Assembly: GCA_009779935.1 (NCBI GenBank)
Contig: WRAX01000002.1
Span: 52,428 to 116,427 of the forward strand
Direction of reading: 5' to 3'
DNA: 64,000 nucleotides
From: Defluviitaleaceae bacterium
GTDB taxonomy: Bacteria; Bacillota; Clostridia; Lachnospirales; WRAX01
Numbering within the stretch: the stretch's first letter is position 1; every line of letters begins with the position of its first letter. The position numbers were made by a program, and so were the translations under genes. Under the pieces are notes generated by a model, which saw only the letters and a program-made list of their open reading frames with translations, had not been told where the DNA came from and did not search any database. Below are positions 1 through 9,478 of the stretch, in pieces.

Positions 1-2
1 TG

Positions 3-962
3 GAAGGGGTTGGCCGTGTGGCAGCCCAAGCCGCCAAACAGGTAGTTGTACAAAAACTGCGGGAGGCGGAGCGCAGCAAGGTTGTAAACCAATTTAAGGA
101 TAGAGAGTTGAAAATTTTAAGCGGCGTGGTGGATAGGATTGACAAGCGCAATGTACACATCATAGCCGACAAAACCGACCTTGTGCTGTTGCCTGTGGAA
201 CAAATACCGGGTGAGGAATACTTCCAAAACCAGAGGCTGAAAGTTGTAGTGCTGGATGTGCGGGAGGGGGGCAAAGGCTCGCCTACCATCAGCGTTTCCC
301 GCTCCCACCCCGAGCTTGTAACAAGGCTTTTTGAACAGGAGGTGCCCGAGGTTGCTGATGGTACTGTGGTTATCCGTGCTGTTGCCCGCGAGGCAGGCTT
401 TCGCACAAAAATTGCCGTTTCCAGTGAGAATGAGAATGTGGATGCGGTGGGTAGCTGCGTTGGCGGCAGCGGCCAGCGTGTAAATATGGTGGTAAACGAG
501 CTTAATGGAGAAAAAATTGACATAATCCACTTTTCTGATGACCCGAGGGAGTTTATAGCCGCCGCCCTAAGCCCTGCCCAAGTACTTGCTGTTGTGCTGG
601 AAGAAGGCGGAAAGATGGCAAAAATCGTCGTACCTGACAACCAACTGTCATTAGCCATTGGTAGGGAGGGGCAAAATGCCCGCCTTGCCGCCAAGCTTAC
701 AGGCTACCGCATTGATATTAAAAGCGAAACAAAGGCGGCGGCCGAAGGCTTTATTACCAAGGCGGACTATCTTGCTAATATGACCAAAGAAGCACCCGTT
801 AGCGTTTCGGAATATGCCGAGGCTGCTGCGGAGTATTATGAATACAACATCAGCGACGAATATTATGACGATTACTACGATGATGAATATGACGACGACT
901 ATGAATACGAATATGGCGATGAAAACAGCAACCCGTCTGTGGGGAGTGGTAACAATCAATAA
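3..962 (+). CDS. nusA: Transcription factor NusA (3' part; start lies outside the window)
   Basis: NusA binds RNA polymerase and nascent RNA and tunes pausing, termination and antitermination. The reading frame is open back to base 3 and enters at the helix before the S1 domain (VAAQAAKQVV), so about the first 100 residues are missing. S1 and KH segments follow; the second KH carries LAIGREGQNARLAAKL. The last 50 or so residues (about 805-962) are extremely rich in Asp, Glu and Tyr (runs such as EYYDDYYDDEYDDDYEYEYG), unlike the short tail of Bacillus NusA. It heads the usual nusA-ylxR-ylxQ-infB operon. Identity is certain; the function of the tail is unknown. Confidence 0.95.
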   Translation, partial: EGVGRVAAQAAKQVVVQKLREAERSKVVNQFKDRELKILSGVVDRIDKRNVHIIADKTDLVLLPVEQIPGEEYFQNQRLKVVVLDVREGGKGSPTISVSRSHPELVTRLFEQEVPEVADGTVVIRAVAREAGFRTKIAVSSENENVDAVGSCVGGSGQRVNMVVNELNGEKIDIIHFSDDPREFIAAALSPAQVLAVVLEEGGKMAKIVVPDNQLSLAIGREGQNARLAAKLTGYRIDIKSETKAAAEGFITKADYLANMTKEAPVSVSEYAEAAAEYYEYNISDEYYDDYYDDEYDDDYEYEYGDENSNPSVGSGNNQ

Positions 963-987
963 AAGCAAAGGAAGCCCAAAAGGTAAG

Positions 988-1233
988 ATGACAAGCTTGC
1001 GACGATGTGTTGGTTGCCGCCAAATGGTTGATAAAACCCGGCTTTTGCGTGTTGTGCGCAATCCCGAAGGCAACTTTGTGCTGGATGCCACAGGCAAAGC
1101 TAATGGGCGGGGGGCATATATGTGCAAAACTGCCGATTGTTTGGCGGCAACCATTAAGCGTAATGCCTTTAACAACTCATTCAAAACAAAAGTGCCGGCA
1201 AATGTTTATGAGGAGCTTAAACAATGGATATGA
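988..1233 (+). CDS. ylxR: YlxR family RNA-binding/regulatory protein (DUF448)
   Basis: This small basic protein of 81 residues opens with MTSLRRCVGCR and carries the family signature of an N-terminal C-x2-C pair, then GRGAYMC. YlxR proteins are nucleic-acid binding; in Bacillus YlxR has been reported as a regulator, and structures suggest an RNA-binding fold. It starts 25 bases after nusA, and the ATG at 988 is chosen because the upstream in-frame sequence is NusA tail read in another frame. Its end overlaps the start of the next gene by 10 bases, so the two are translationally coupled. Confidence 0.9.
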   Translation: MTSLRRCVGCRQMVDKTRLLRVVRNPEGNFVLDATGKANGRGAYMCKTADCLAATIKRNAFNNSFKTKVPANVYEELKQWI

Positions 1234-1544
1234 TGGAAAAACGCTTATTGTCCATGGTTTCGCTGGCGAAAAAGGCAGGCAAGTTGGTAACGGGGGAGGA
1301 AGGTTGCGAAAAAGCCATACAAAAAGGGCAAGCCACCCTTGTGCTGATAGCAACGGACGCATCTGCCAACACCAAAAAGAAATTTACAAATAAAACGAAT
1401 TTTTATAAAGTGCCGATGATTAGCCTTTTTACCAAGGATGAAATGGGAGGGGCAATTGGCACCCACAGCAGGGCAACCATTGTTGTTGCCGACGAAGGAT
1501 TTGGAAAAAGCATATTGGAAATTATAGCGATGATGCAGTCGTAG
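1224..1544 (+). CDS. ylxQ: L7Ae-family K-turn RNA-binding protein (YlxQ)
   Basis: The 106 residues match the bacterial L7Ae/L30e/S12e/Gadd45 family: N-terminal LLSMVSLAKKAGKLVTGEEG, then ATLVLIATDASANTKKKF. Family members bind kink-turn RNA; whether YlxQ is a stable ribosomal component is not settled. It sits in its canonical slot between ylxR and infB. ATG codons at 1224, 1230 and 1233 are all in frame; the first is given, but 1230 or 1233 would fit as well. Confidence 0.88.
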   Translation: MDMMEKRLLSMVSLAKKAGKLVTGEEGCEKAIQKGQATLVLIATDASANTKKKFTNKTNFYKVPMISLFTKDEMGGAIGTHSRATIVVADEGFGKSILEIIAMMQS

Positions 1545-1561
1545 AAAGAAAGGGTGGCTAA

Positions 1562-4465
1562 ATGGCCAAAAAACGCATACACGAACTGGCAAAGGAGCTT
1601 GGGGTGGGCTCATCAGACATAATGAAATTTTTACCCCAATTAAACATAGAAGCAAAAACCCACTTTTTAGGGCTGGATGCGGATGTGGCGCAGAAGGTAG
1701 CAAACCATTTTGGTAAAGCTGTCCCGGTTGCCACAGACGGCGAAAAAAAGGTTAAACAGCAGGCGGAAAAGCCTGTTGTTTCTGCGCCTGCTGAGAAGAA
1801 ACCTGCACCCGCCCAGAAAGCGGAGGAAAAACCTGCCGAAAGACCTGCGGCAAGGGCGGCAGAACGCCCTGCGCCAAGGCAGGACAGGGAACGCCCCGTG
1901 CGTTATGATAAAGACGGCAATGTGGTGCCATACCGCCCACGCCCCGTGGATGAGCATGGCAACCCATTGCCACGCAAACGCCCTGTGGGGCCGGATGGTA
2001 AGCCATTGCCGCCGCCTGTATATTATGATGCACAAGGCAACCCAATACCCCGTAAACCCCGCCCGATAGGAGCAGACGGTAAGCCAATGCCCCGCCCGCC
2101 ACGCCCCTTGGGGCCGGATGGTAAGCCTGTGCCGCCCCCTGTACGCTATGATGCACAAGGCAACCCAATACCCCGCAAACCCCGCCCATTAGGGACGGAC
2201 GGCAAACCACTACCAAGACCCGACAGACCCCATGGAAGCGGAGACCGCCCACAAAGACCTTACGGCGACCGTCCGCCACGCCCACAAGGAAGCAGTGATA
2301 GACCTCACAGCGACCGCCCACGTGGGCAATTTGGTGACCGCCCGCCACGCCCACAAGGCGATAGACCCCAGTACGGCAACCGCCCGCAAGGCGATAGACC
2401 ACCCCGCCCCGGTGGTGACAGGCCTTCTTTTGGCGGCCGTCCGGGAGGTGGCGGACAAGGCGGCTTCCGTCAAGGCGGCCATGGCAGCGGCAGAGCGGGT
2501 GGTAGCGATATTCCCGCTGTTGGAGGCGGTGGCTTTAACAAAGGCAAACAAGGTGGCGGAAAGACCGCTGAAGCTCCCGATAAGCAAGGGCGCAAGCAAA
2601 GACTTGAAGCTGGTAAAAAAGACCGCAGGCACGACCGTGGCGGCGTTGACAGGGAAAAGGACTTGGATTTCAGACCGCAAGTAAAATCCTATGCCAAGCC
2701 GGAAGCCCCAAGCATTATTCAAATTCCGCCACAAATCACCCTTAAAGAACTGGCGGAGCTTATGTTAAAACAAGGCTCGGAAGTGGTTAAGGCACTTTTC
2801 AAAAAGGGTGAGATGATAAAGATAACCGATACCATCTCCTTTGAAAAGGCCGAAGAAATTGCCATGGATTACAATATCCTTGTTGAAGAAAAAATTGAAA
2901 TCGATATACTTGAAGAGGTTTTTGCTGAGGAAGAAGAAGCCCATGCTGTTTTAGCGGAGCGGCCCCCGGTTGTGGTGGTTATGGGCCACGTAGACCATGG
3001 TAAAACATCGCTGCTGGATGCCATACGCAAAACTGACGTGGTTGTGGGTGAAGCCGGCGGCATAACCCAGCATATCGGCGCATACCAAGTTAATATTAAC
3101 GACCGTCAAATAACATTCCTTGATACACCCGGCCACGAAGCCTTTACAGCAATGCGTATGCGTGGTGCCCAGGTGACGGATATTGCAATACTTGTGGTTG
3201 CGGCGGATGACGGGGTTATGCCGCAAACCATCGAGGCCATAAGCCATGCCCGTGCCGCTGGTGTTGAAATTATTGTTGCCATCAACAAAATTGATAAACC
3301 GGCCGCCAATAAGGATCGTGTAATGCAGGAACTTACCGAGTATGAGCTGGTTGCAGAAGATTATGGCGGCGAAACCATTATGGTGCCTGTTTCTGCCCAC
3401 ACCAAAGAGGGGCTTGATACCCTTTTGGAAATGATAATGCTTGTAACCGATATGAAGGAATACAAGGCAAACCCCGACAAAAACGCCCGTGGCACGGTAA
3501 TAGAAGCCCAGCTGGACAAAGGCCGGGGGCCTGTTGCCACAGTGCTTGTAAAATCAGGCACTTTGGAAGTTGGCCAGCCCATTGTGGCGGGCACAGCCCA
3601 TGGCCGTGTACGTGCCATGGTAAACGATAAAGGGCAAAAGGTTAAAGCGGCAGGCCCATCCATGCCTGTGGAGATTTTAGGCTTAACCAGTGTACCTTCT
3701 GTTGGTGACTTGTTTTTTGCAGCAAAATCCGAAAAAGAAGCCCGCTATGTGGCGGAGCATATTATCGCCAAAAACCGTGTTAAGATGATAGAGGAAACCC
3801 CTCAAAAAGTGTCCCTTGATGATTTGTTTAACCAAATCCAAGCAGGAAAGGTTAAAGAGCTTAATGTTATCATCAAAGCGGACGTGGGCGGCAGCGTGGA
3901 AGCCATGAAGGCGAGCTTAGAGAAGCTTTCCAATGAAGAGGTGCGCATACGCACCATCCTTGGTGGCGTAGGTGCCGTTACGGAAAGCGATGTAATGCTT
4001 GCCTCTGCATCCAATGCTATCATCATCGGTTTTAATGTGCGCCCCGAAAATGCCGCAAAAAGTGTGGCGGAGGAGCAACAAGTGGACATCCGCTTGTATC
4101 GTGTAATTTACAATGCCATTGATGATGTTAAAGCCGCTATGATTGGTATGTTAGACCCGATTTTTGAAGAAAAAGTTATCGGCCACGCCAATGTACGCCA
4201 AATCTTTAAGGCATCGGGCATTGGCACGATTGCCGGCTGCTATGTAACCGATGGTAAAATTACCCGATCTGCGCAAGTGCGTGTGTTGCGTGATAATATT
4301 GTTGTTTACGAAGGCGAGCTTGCAAGCCTTAACCGCTTCAAAGACCAAGTGCGGGAGGTTTTGCATAACTACGAATGTGGTATTGTGCTTTCCAAGTTTA
4401 ACGATGTTAAAGAAGGTGACGTAATTGAAGCCTTTGTTATGGAAGAGATTAGGCGTACGGAATAA
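1562..4465 (+). CDS. infB: Translation initiation factor IF-2
   Basis: IF-2 is the GTPase that brings initiator fMet-tRNA to the 30S subunit and promotes subunit joining. The protein has 967 residues, long for the family because of an extended N-terminal linker. Order: IF2_N helix domain (1-52), low-complexity linker (about 55-380) and a second N-terminal subdomain (about 390-455). The G domain follows with G1 GHVDHGKT (475-482), G3 DTPGH (521-525) and G4 NKID (575-578), then domains II-IV. The linker has three copies of a roughly 41-residue repeat starting with Tyr-Asp at residues 115, 155 and 197 (core [15 protein letters not shown]), followed by a GDRPPRP-rich stretch. A Shine-Dalgarno-like GAAAGAAAGGGTGG precedes the ATG. 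Confidence 0.97.
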   Translation: MAKKRIHELAKELGVGSSDIMKFLPQLNIEAKTHFLGLDADVAQKVANHFGKAVPVATDGEKKVKQQAEKPVVSAPAEKKPAPAQKAEEKPAERPAARAAERPAPRQDRERPVRYDKDGNVVPYRPRPVDEHGNPLPRKRPVGPDGKPLPPPVYYDAQGNPIPRKPRPIGADGKPMPRPPRPLGPDGKPVPPPVRYDAQGNPIPRKPRPLGTDGKPLPRPDRPHGSGDRPQRPYGDRPPRPQGSSDRPHSDRPRGQFGDRPPRPQGDRPQYGNRPQGDRPPRPGGDRPSFGGRPGGGGQGGFRQGGHGSGRAGGSDIPAVGGGGFNKGKQGGGKTAEAPDKQGRKQRLEAGKKDRRHDRGGVDREKDLDFRPQVKSYAKPEAPSIIQIPPQITLKELAELMLKQGSEVVKALFKKGEMIKITDTISFEKAEEIAMDYNILVEEKIEIDILEEVFAEEEEAHAVLAERPPVVVVMGHVDHGKTSLLDAIRKTDVVVGEAGGITQHIGAYQVNINDRQITFLDTPGHEAFTAMRMRGAQVTDIAILVVAADDGVMPQTIEAISHARAAGVEIIVAINKIDKPAANKDRVMQELTEYELVAEDYGGETIMVPVSAHTKEGLDTLLEMIMLVTDMKEYKANPDKNARGTVIEAQLDKGRGPVATVLVKSGTLEVGQPIVAGTAHGRVRAMVNDKGQKVKAAGPSMPVEILGLTSVPSVGDLFFAAKSEKEARYVAEHIIAKNRVKMIEETPQKVSLDDLFNQIQAGKVKELNVIIKADVGGSVEAMKASLEKLSNEEVRIRTILGGVGAVTESDVMLASASNAIIIGFNVRPENAAKSVAEEQQVDIRLYRVIYNAIDDVKAAMIGMLDPIFEEKVIGHANVRQIFKASGIGTIAGCYVTDGKITRSAQVRVLRDNIVVYEGELASLNRFKDQVREVLHNYECGIVLSKFNDVKEGDVIEAFVMEEIRRTE

Positions 4466-5036
4466 GGCATTGTGGGTTTTGGCGGCGGCGTTGCTTGCAT
4501 TAACGGGTTGTGCCACGGTGTACGAGGTATTAGAGTATCAGCGTTGCGGTTGCGATGGCTGGTATTTAAGCGAAATTGCCCGCCGCCCCACGCCGCCCCT
4601 AAATTTTCGTGAACTGTTCTGGGAAAGTGTGGATTTGGACGGTTTTAACACCGTGCACCAATTTACCTTCATCGAATGGGAAAATCACGCCGCCCATTAT
4701 GTTACCGATTGGGAATATGCCTTCATCCTCTTTCCGGATCAAAATTTACGGGATTTCTCTCTGCATCATCTTGGACTTAATGGTGGTGGAGACGAAATGG
4801 CGTTTTACACCAAGGAAATCCTGCTAACGATTCCGGAATTTGCAGCGGGCGATGCGCTTGCCCTAAATTTACACCTTTCCCATTACCTAATTCCAAGGGC
4901 TGGCTTCACCTTTGTTGATGAAAGTGGCCAGATGCACAGAATGTTAGTACAAGACGGCACACCCCGTGGCGGCTGTGGACCGCATTTTGGGATAAGCCAC
5001 CACGACCCCCAGTGGGGCTTTGGCTGGGCAGATTAA
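4425..5036 (+). CDS. Predicted lipoprotein, unknown function
   Basis: The 203-residue product begins with a basic stretch ([14 protein letters not shown]), a hydrophobic core and a lipobox LTGC, so it should be a lipid-anchored exported protein. The rest is rich in aromatic residues and contains several Cys; I do not recognise a family. The TTG start at 4425 lies inside infB (41-base overlap) and follows AAGAAGGTGA at good spacing; a TTG at 4470 is the alternative but would leave almost no n-region. It sits between infB and rbfA, normally adjacent or separated by other small genes, and ends 13 bases before rbfA, so it is probably co-transcribed with translation genes. Confidence 0.75.
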   Translation: MKPLLWKRLGVRNKALWVLAAALLALTGCATVYEVLEYQRCGCDGWYLSEIARRPTPPLNFRELFWESVDLDGFNTVHQFTFIEWENHAAHYVTDWEYAFILFPDQNLRDFSLHHLGLNGGGDEMAFYTKEILLTIPEFAAGDALALNLHLSHYLIPRAGFTFVDESGQMHRMLVQDGTPRGGCGPHFGISHHDPQWGFGWAD

Positions 5037-5049
5037 AGGAGGAGTATAC

Positions 5050-5400
5050 ATGAAAAACCGAATGATTAGAATAAACGATGAAATTATGAAAGAACTAAGC
5101 GAAATTTTGCGTGGCGGCATTAAAGACCCACGCATGACTGCCATGGCAAGTGTTGTGCGTGTGGAAACCACACAGGATTTGAAATTTGCCAAAGCATTTA
5201 TCAGCGTGATGGGTACGGATGAAGAAAAGCAAAAAACTATGGCGGCATTGGAAAACGCCAAGGGTCACATCCGCTCTCAGGTAGCAAAGGCAATTGACTT
5301 GCGCCAAACCCCCGAATTTACCTTCATCTTGGACGATTCCCTTGACCATGGCATGAGAATTGACCAAATTTTGGATGATGTGAATAAGTTGGAGGAATAG
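5050..5400 (+). CDS. rbfA: 30S ribosome-binding factor RbfA
   Basis: RbfA is a KH-like assembly factor that binds the 30S subunit during 16S maturation. The 116 residues show the family pattern: MIRINDEIMKELSEIL, then KDPRM (the DPR motif) and the C-terminal SLDHGMRIDQIL. The ATG at 5050 follows AAAGGAGG at ideal distance; an upstream in-frame ATG at 5020 is inside the lipoprotein gene and lacks a site. It is followed after 3 bases by nrnA. Confidence 0.95.
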   Translation: MKNRMIRINDEIMKELSEILRGGIKDPRMTAMASVVRVETTQDLKFAKAFISVMGTDEEKQKTMAALENAKGHIRSQVAKAIDLRQTPEFTFILDDSLDHGMRIDQILDDVNKLEE

Positions 5401-5403
5401 CCT

Positions 5404-6360
5404 ATGGCATTTTCCACAAAAGAAGCCTGGGATAATATGACCAAAAACGGTGAAAACATTGTAATCGTCACCCATTACGGGCCCGATGGCGATGCTGTGG
5501 GGTCTTGTTTTGCTTTGGCTTATGCCCTTAAAAAAGCAGGCTTTTCACCCAAAGTTGTGTTGGATAATTATAATGATAAATTAAATGTTGTAGATGGTAG
5601 CGAATTTATTTTCAAAGGCGATACCCGTATTATGCCCATAGACTTGTTAATTTGCCTTGATTGCGGGGATTTTGCACGTGTTGCCGCCCCCGGGGATTTG
5701 TTTGCCCGTGCCTTTGTAACCATTAATGTGGACCACCACATGGGTAATGACGGTTTTGCCACCCACAATTATGTGGATACAACGGCCCCCTCTACCTGCG
5801 AGATAGTTTTTAGCATCATAAACCCCTTTGTGCCTATGACAAAGGACATGGCATCGGCACTTTATTTGGGTATGGTTACGGATACAGGCGGTTTTCGCTA
5901 TTCCGCCACCACCCCCAAAACTATGGAAATTGCGGGCAAACTAATGTCCGTGGGTATTGATTTTACCACAATCCAGCAACGAGCCGTTTATACCCGAAGC
6001 AAAGTAGAAAATGCCATTTTTTCCAAAGCCTTGCAAAATTTGGTACATATGCCCAATGGGCTAACCTACACCACCATAACACAAGTGGAAATGGCGGAAG
6101 CTGGTGCAGATTACAGTGACTTGGAAGGTATTGCGGAACATATGTTAAGCATAGAAGGCACAAAAATTGCCGCATTTTTTAATGAGAGGCCTGTGCGTAC
6201 AAAAGTTAGCTTCCGTAGTAAGGAATATGAGATAAACACCATTGCGGCGAAATTTGGCGGCGGCGGGCATAAATTTGCGGCAGCTGCCAGTTTTGAAAGT
6301 AATTTTGATGAAGGCGTGGCGGCTGTTTTAGCGGCGACGGAGCGGTTTTTGGATGCTTAA
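5404..6360 (+). CDS. nrnA: DHH-family oligoribonuclease / pAp phosphatase (NrnA-type)
   Basis: This 318-residue protein has the DHH phosphoesterase motifs in order: D28-x-D30 in THYGPDGDAVGS, Asp86 in LDCGD, DHH at 110-112, and the DHHA1 motif FGGGGHKFAAAA near residue 285. NrnA-type enzymes degrade short RNA oligonucleotides (nanoRNA) and dephosphorylate 3'-phosphoadenosine 5'-phosphate in the cytoplasm. The rbfA-nrnA-truB-ribF order is typical of Clostridia. Its end overlaps truB by 8 bases. Confidence 0.92.
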   Translation: MAFSTKEAWDNMTKNGENIVIVTHYGPDGDAVGSCFALAYALKKAGFSPKVVLDNYNDKLNVVDGSEFIFKGDTRIMPIDLLICLDCGDFARVAAPGDLFARAFVTINVDHHMGNDGFATHNYVDTTAPSTCEIVFSIINPFVPMTKDMASALYLGMVTDTGGFRYSATTPKTMEIAGKLMSVGIDFTTIQQRAVYTRSKVENAIFSKALQNLVHMPNGLTYTTITQVEMAEAGADYSDLEGIAEHMLSIEGTKIAAFFNERPVRTKVSFRSKEYEINTIAAKFGGGGHKFAAAASFESNFDEGVAAVLAATERFLDA

Positions 6361-7231
6361 TGGTGTGCTTAATATATATAAACCAAGGGATTTTACATCC
6401 AATGATGTGGTGCAGGTTGTTAAACGCCTAACCAAATCCAAGGCGGGGCACACAGGCACACTGGATCCGCAGGCCACGGGGGTTTTGCCCATTTGCTTGG
6501 GCCGTGCCACCAAAATTGCGGACTATATCATGAATGGGGATAAGGAGTATATTGCGCAAGTTGTCTTGGGAATAGCTACCGATACAGGCGATGCCCATGG
6601 TGCAGAAATTGCCCATGGGGGACTTGTAGACGACAAAGCCCGCATACAAGGGGCTTTATCCCGTTTTGTAGGCGAAATTAACCAAATGCCGCCCATGTAT
6701 TCCGCTATAAAAGTTGGGGGGAAAAAACTGTACCAATACGCCCGTGAAGGGGTGATGGTGGAGCGTAAAACCCGCCAAATCACCATTTTACAGCTGGATG
6801 TGCTGCACTGGGATTTGCCCCAAAGTTTCGTTATGCGTGTTAAATGCTCCAAAGGCACATATATCCGCACTTTGTGCGAGGATATTGGGGTGGCACTGGG
6901 AACGGTTGCCCATATGGGCAAGCTATTGCGTACCGAAACCGGGGGATTTGCCACACAGGGCAGTATTAGCTTGGCTGTGCTGGAAAAAGCCGTACCGGCG
7001 GGCAATTTAGGTGATTTGCTAATCCCAATCGAAAGGGCTTTGGCGCATATGCCAAAAATTTACATTGCGGAAGATGCCCAAAAACTTCTGATAAACGGCA
7101 ACAAAATCCCATTGGAATATGTTGCGGGCTTGGTTGGTGGACCATCCTTAGCATTTGACCATACAGGGCGGCTGGCAGGTATTTTCCACGCTGACGGTGT
7201 TTTTTTGCGGCCATTAACAATGTTGCTATAA
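6353..7231 (+). CDS. truB: tRNA pseudouridine(55) synthase TruB
   Basis: TruB converts U55 of the tRNA T-loop to pseudouridine. The 292 residues start with GVLNIYKPRDFTSNDVV and hold the catalytic motif GHTGTLDPQATGVL with Asp38 as nucleophile; KCSKGTYIRTLCEDIG is the second conserved block. The start lies within the end of nrnA, indicating translational coupling. It is followed 11 bases later by ribF, the standard arrangement. Confidence 0.96.
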   Translation: MLNGVLNIYKPRDFTSNDVVQVVKRLTKSKAGHTGTLDPQATGVLPICLGRATKIADYIMNGDKEYIAQVVLGIATDTGDAHGAEIAHGGLVDDKARIQGALSRFVGEINQMPPMYSAIKVGGKKLYQYAREGVMVERKTRQITILQLDVLHWDLPQSFVMRVKCSKGTYIRTLCEDIGVALGTVAHMGKLLRTETGGFATQGSISLAVLEKAVPAGNLGDLLIPIERALAHMPKIYIAEDAQKLLINGNKIPLEYVAGLVGGPSLAFDHTGRLAGIFHADGVFLRPLTMLL

Positions 7232-7242
7232 CGGGGTGCCGA

Positions 7243-7986
7243 ATGAAACAATTTACTAATGAAAATGTGAACATCCACAGGCCGACTGCCATCACCATAG
7301 GCAAGTTTGATGGCCTGCACCGTGGGCATGTAACTTTGATTGAAGAAATGAAGAAAATGGCGACCTTACAAGGTCTGGCAACCGCTATTTTAACTTTTTC
7401 CCCCCATCCCATGGCATTTTTTACCAAAACCCATATGCCCCTTATTTTGGATCCCCACGAAAAGGCGGAATTGTTTGGGCAGTTAGGTATTGACTACTAT
7501 ATCCAATATAAATTTGACGAAAACTTTGCCCACACCACACCCCGGGACTTTATAGAGAAAATTTTGTGCACCCAATTAAACGCTAAAATGCTGGTGGTTT
7601 CTTCAGATTATCGCTTTGGCAAAGGTGGGGCCGGGGATGTGGATTTTGCTCGAAAAGCAGGCAAAGATATGGGCTTGGAGGTTCATGTTATCCAAAACCT
7701 GCTAAACCAGCAGCAACAAAAAATCAGCTCCAATTTATTACGGGGGCTGATTATGGATAAGGAATTTAAGTTGGTTGCCCAGTTGTGCGGCAGGCCATTC
7801 TTCATCAGCGGCAAAACTGATGAAAACGGCATAATAACCCCCCACCCTGACAAAATTTTGCCGCCTGACGGGGTGTATGAAGTGGACATTCATGGTCACG
7901 GCAACACCGTCATCAAAATCGGGGGCGGCGTTGTCAAATCGGATATCAAGCAGAGTCAAGCCCTAAAAATCCATTTTATGGTATAG
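7243..7986 (+). CDS. ribF: FAD synthetase domain protein (RibF with shortened riboflavin kinase domain)
   Basis: RibF normally has an FMN adenylyltransferase domain followed by a riboflavin kinase barrel, about 310 residues in all. Here the adenylyltransferase part is complete: GKFDGLHRGH at 20-29, TFSPHP, and ISSNLLR (161-167) in place of the usual ISSTxIR. After GRPFFISG (183-190) only about 57 residues remain. The kinase signature GFPTAN and most of the flavin-binding barrel are absent; a residual LPPDGVY and a final LKIHF can be aligned. The protein may therefore be a monofunctional FAD synthetase, or a truncated gene. Its 3' end overlaps the convergent permease gene by 24 bases. Confidence 0.82.
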   Translation: MKQFTNENVNIHRPTAITIGKFDGLHRGHVTLIEEMKKMATLQGLATAILTFSPHPMAFFTKTHMPLILDPHEKAELFGQLGIDYYIQYKFDENFAHTTPRDFIEKILCTQLNAKMLVVSSDYRFGKGGAGDVDFARKAGKDMGLEVHVIQNLLNQQQQKISSNLLRGLIMDKEFKLVAQLCGRPFFISGKTDENGIITPHPDKILPPDGVYEVDIHGHGNTVIKIGGGVVKSDIKQSQALKIHFMV

Positions 7987-8616
7987 GTTTCTGGTTATAA
8001 AATAGGATATGATGAAAACCACTGCTGATATCCCAAAAGCTGATAATGGCAGGATGTATGGTGCAAAATCCAGTCGCTCGCTTAACATGGGCACAATGAC
8101 GTTGATACCAACAGCAAAAAGCAGACACATACTGGAAATTAACTCATCCCTACCCTTACCGATTTTGGAGGATGCAAGGGGAAAGCACAAACCCGCAAAC
8201 CACAATGGTGTGCTAAACGCATGGGCGGAAGATGTTAAGGCGGCAAAAAGGTTATCGCCGAATGCTTCCGGGTGCAGGACGACGTTTGCGGCAAAAACAA
8301 TTGTTGCCAACACCCAGCCAAACAAAGCGCAAATGGCTATGGTTATATATTGTGCCGCAAGCAAATCCCCCCTTTTGATGGGCATGGACAGCTGATAACG
8401 CTCCCAAAGCCCATTTTTGCTTGCCATTGTTGTAACAAGCAGCAAGGGTAGGCTTGCCATGGCAATCAACAAAGACATGTTAAAAATAAACAGGTTTCCT
8501 GTGATTACACTAACAACAGCCGCCGCTATGGCAATGAAGGCAGCGGGCAAAGCGTTGCCCCGTGATGCTTGAAATTGAAAGTACAACAAACCCCGTATTG
8601 GTGCGGTTTTAGCCAT
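7963..8616 (-). CDS. ABC-2 type membrane permease (YtrC/D-like)
   Basis: The 217-residue protein has about six hydrophobic segments and is the membrane half of an ABC system. The soluble loop NGLWERYQLSMPIKRGDLLAAQY resembles the ABC-2 permeases that accompany YtrA-type regulators, in which a stretch of the form ERYxLSxPxxRxxxVxxxY precedes the second helix pair. It overlaps the ATPase gene by 8 bases and is the last gene of the minus-strand operon. The substrate is unknown; related systems are linked to cell-wall-antibiotic stress. Confidence 0.8.
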   Translation of the reverse strand: MAKTAPIRGLLYFQFQASRGNALPAAFIAIAAAVVSVITGNLFIFNMSLLIAMASLPLLLVTTMASKNGLWERYQLSMPIKRGDLLAAQYITIAICALFGWVLATIVFAANVVLHPEAFGDNLFAALTSSAHAFSTPLWFAGLCFPLASSKIGKGRDELISSMCLLFAVGINVIVPMLSERLDFAPYILPLSAFGISAVVFIISYFITRNLYHKMDF

Positions 8617-9478
8617 TACTTCTCCCCCTTACCATCATAAGCATAATTTCTTCAATTGTTACATTATCAGTGGCAATGCCACGGTATTTTTGCTCCATTG
8701 CCTGCCTGTCTATCACCAACACATCGGTTTGATAGTCGTGTTTGCGATATGCCAGCATATCTGCTTTGTCAATTTCTGCAAACTGGGCGGCTGTGCAGCG
8801 CATAATGCCATACTTGTAAATCAAAACATCCTTACTTTCGCTGAAAATTATCTGCCCGTCGTGGATAAATGTGATATAATCCGCCACCTTTTCCAAATCC
8901 GAAGTGATGTGGCTTGATAGTAGGATTGAGTTATTTTCGTCCTGCACAAAATCCAGAAAAACATCCAAAATATCATCCCGCACGATAGGGTCCAGCCCGC
9001 TGGTGGCCTCGTCTAAAATCAGCAGTTTTGGGCGGCGGGCAAGGGCTGCTGCCACCCCCAATTTCATGCCCATACCACGGGAAAATGACTTAACCTTCTG
9101 CTTTTCGGGTAATTTGAATTTTTGCAAATAATTTTGAAACAAGGTATCGTCCCATTTGCTGTACATATGGCGCATGGCAGAAGCGATTTTGTCAGGTGTT
9201 AAATGGTCGGGAAAAGCATTACTGTCGTACACAACCCCCAAATCATCACGGATATTTGTTGCGCCATCACCCATCTCTTTCCCGAAAATTTTTACCATGC
9301 CACCATCTTTTACCAGTGTATTAAGAATGCAGCCTATGGTTGTGGACTTGCCCGCGCCATTTTCCCCAACAAAGCCCATAATTGCGCCGGCCGGCAGGTT
9401 AAAAGACACGTCCCGCAGCCCGAAAGCAGAGTTTTCGTATTTTTTGTGCAAACCCTGCACTTCTAAAATCGCACCCAT
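8609..9478 (-). CDS. ABC transporter ATP-binding protein
   Basis: A 289-residue ABC ATPase with Walker A GENGAGKST (38-46), signature FSRGM (132-136, a variant of LSGGQ), Walker B LLILDEA (152-158) and an H-loop SSHITSDLEK. The variant signature and C-terminal extension are typical of the ABC-2 exporters encoded beside GntR/YtrA regulators. It starts one base after the regulator gene ends and overlaps the permease gene, so all three form one transcription unit. The exported substrate is not evident. Confidence 0.92.
   Translation of the reverse strand: MGAILEVQGLHKKYENSAFGLRDVSFNLPAGAIMGFVGENGAGKSTTIGCILNTLVKDGGMVKIFGKEMGDGATNIRDDLGVVYDSNAFPDHLTPDKIASAMRHMYSKWDDTLFQNYLQKFKLPEKQKVKSFSRGMGMKLGVAAALARRPKLLILDEATSGLDPIVRDDILDVFLDFVQDENNSILLSSHITSDLEKVADYITFIHDGQIIFSESKDVLIYKYGIMRCTAAQFAEIDKADMLAYRKHDYQTDVLVIDRQAMEQKYRGIATDNVTIEEIMLMMVRGRSNG

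Noticed and set aside
1667-2734. Long minus-strand frames opposite infB
   Set aside because: They are shadows of the repetitive, GC-biased linker; no start sites or recognisable product.
5020-5049. Upstream start for rbfA
   Set aside because: The extra ten residues are encoded inside the lipoprotein gene and the AAAGGAGG site points to 5050.
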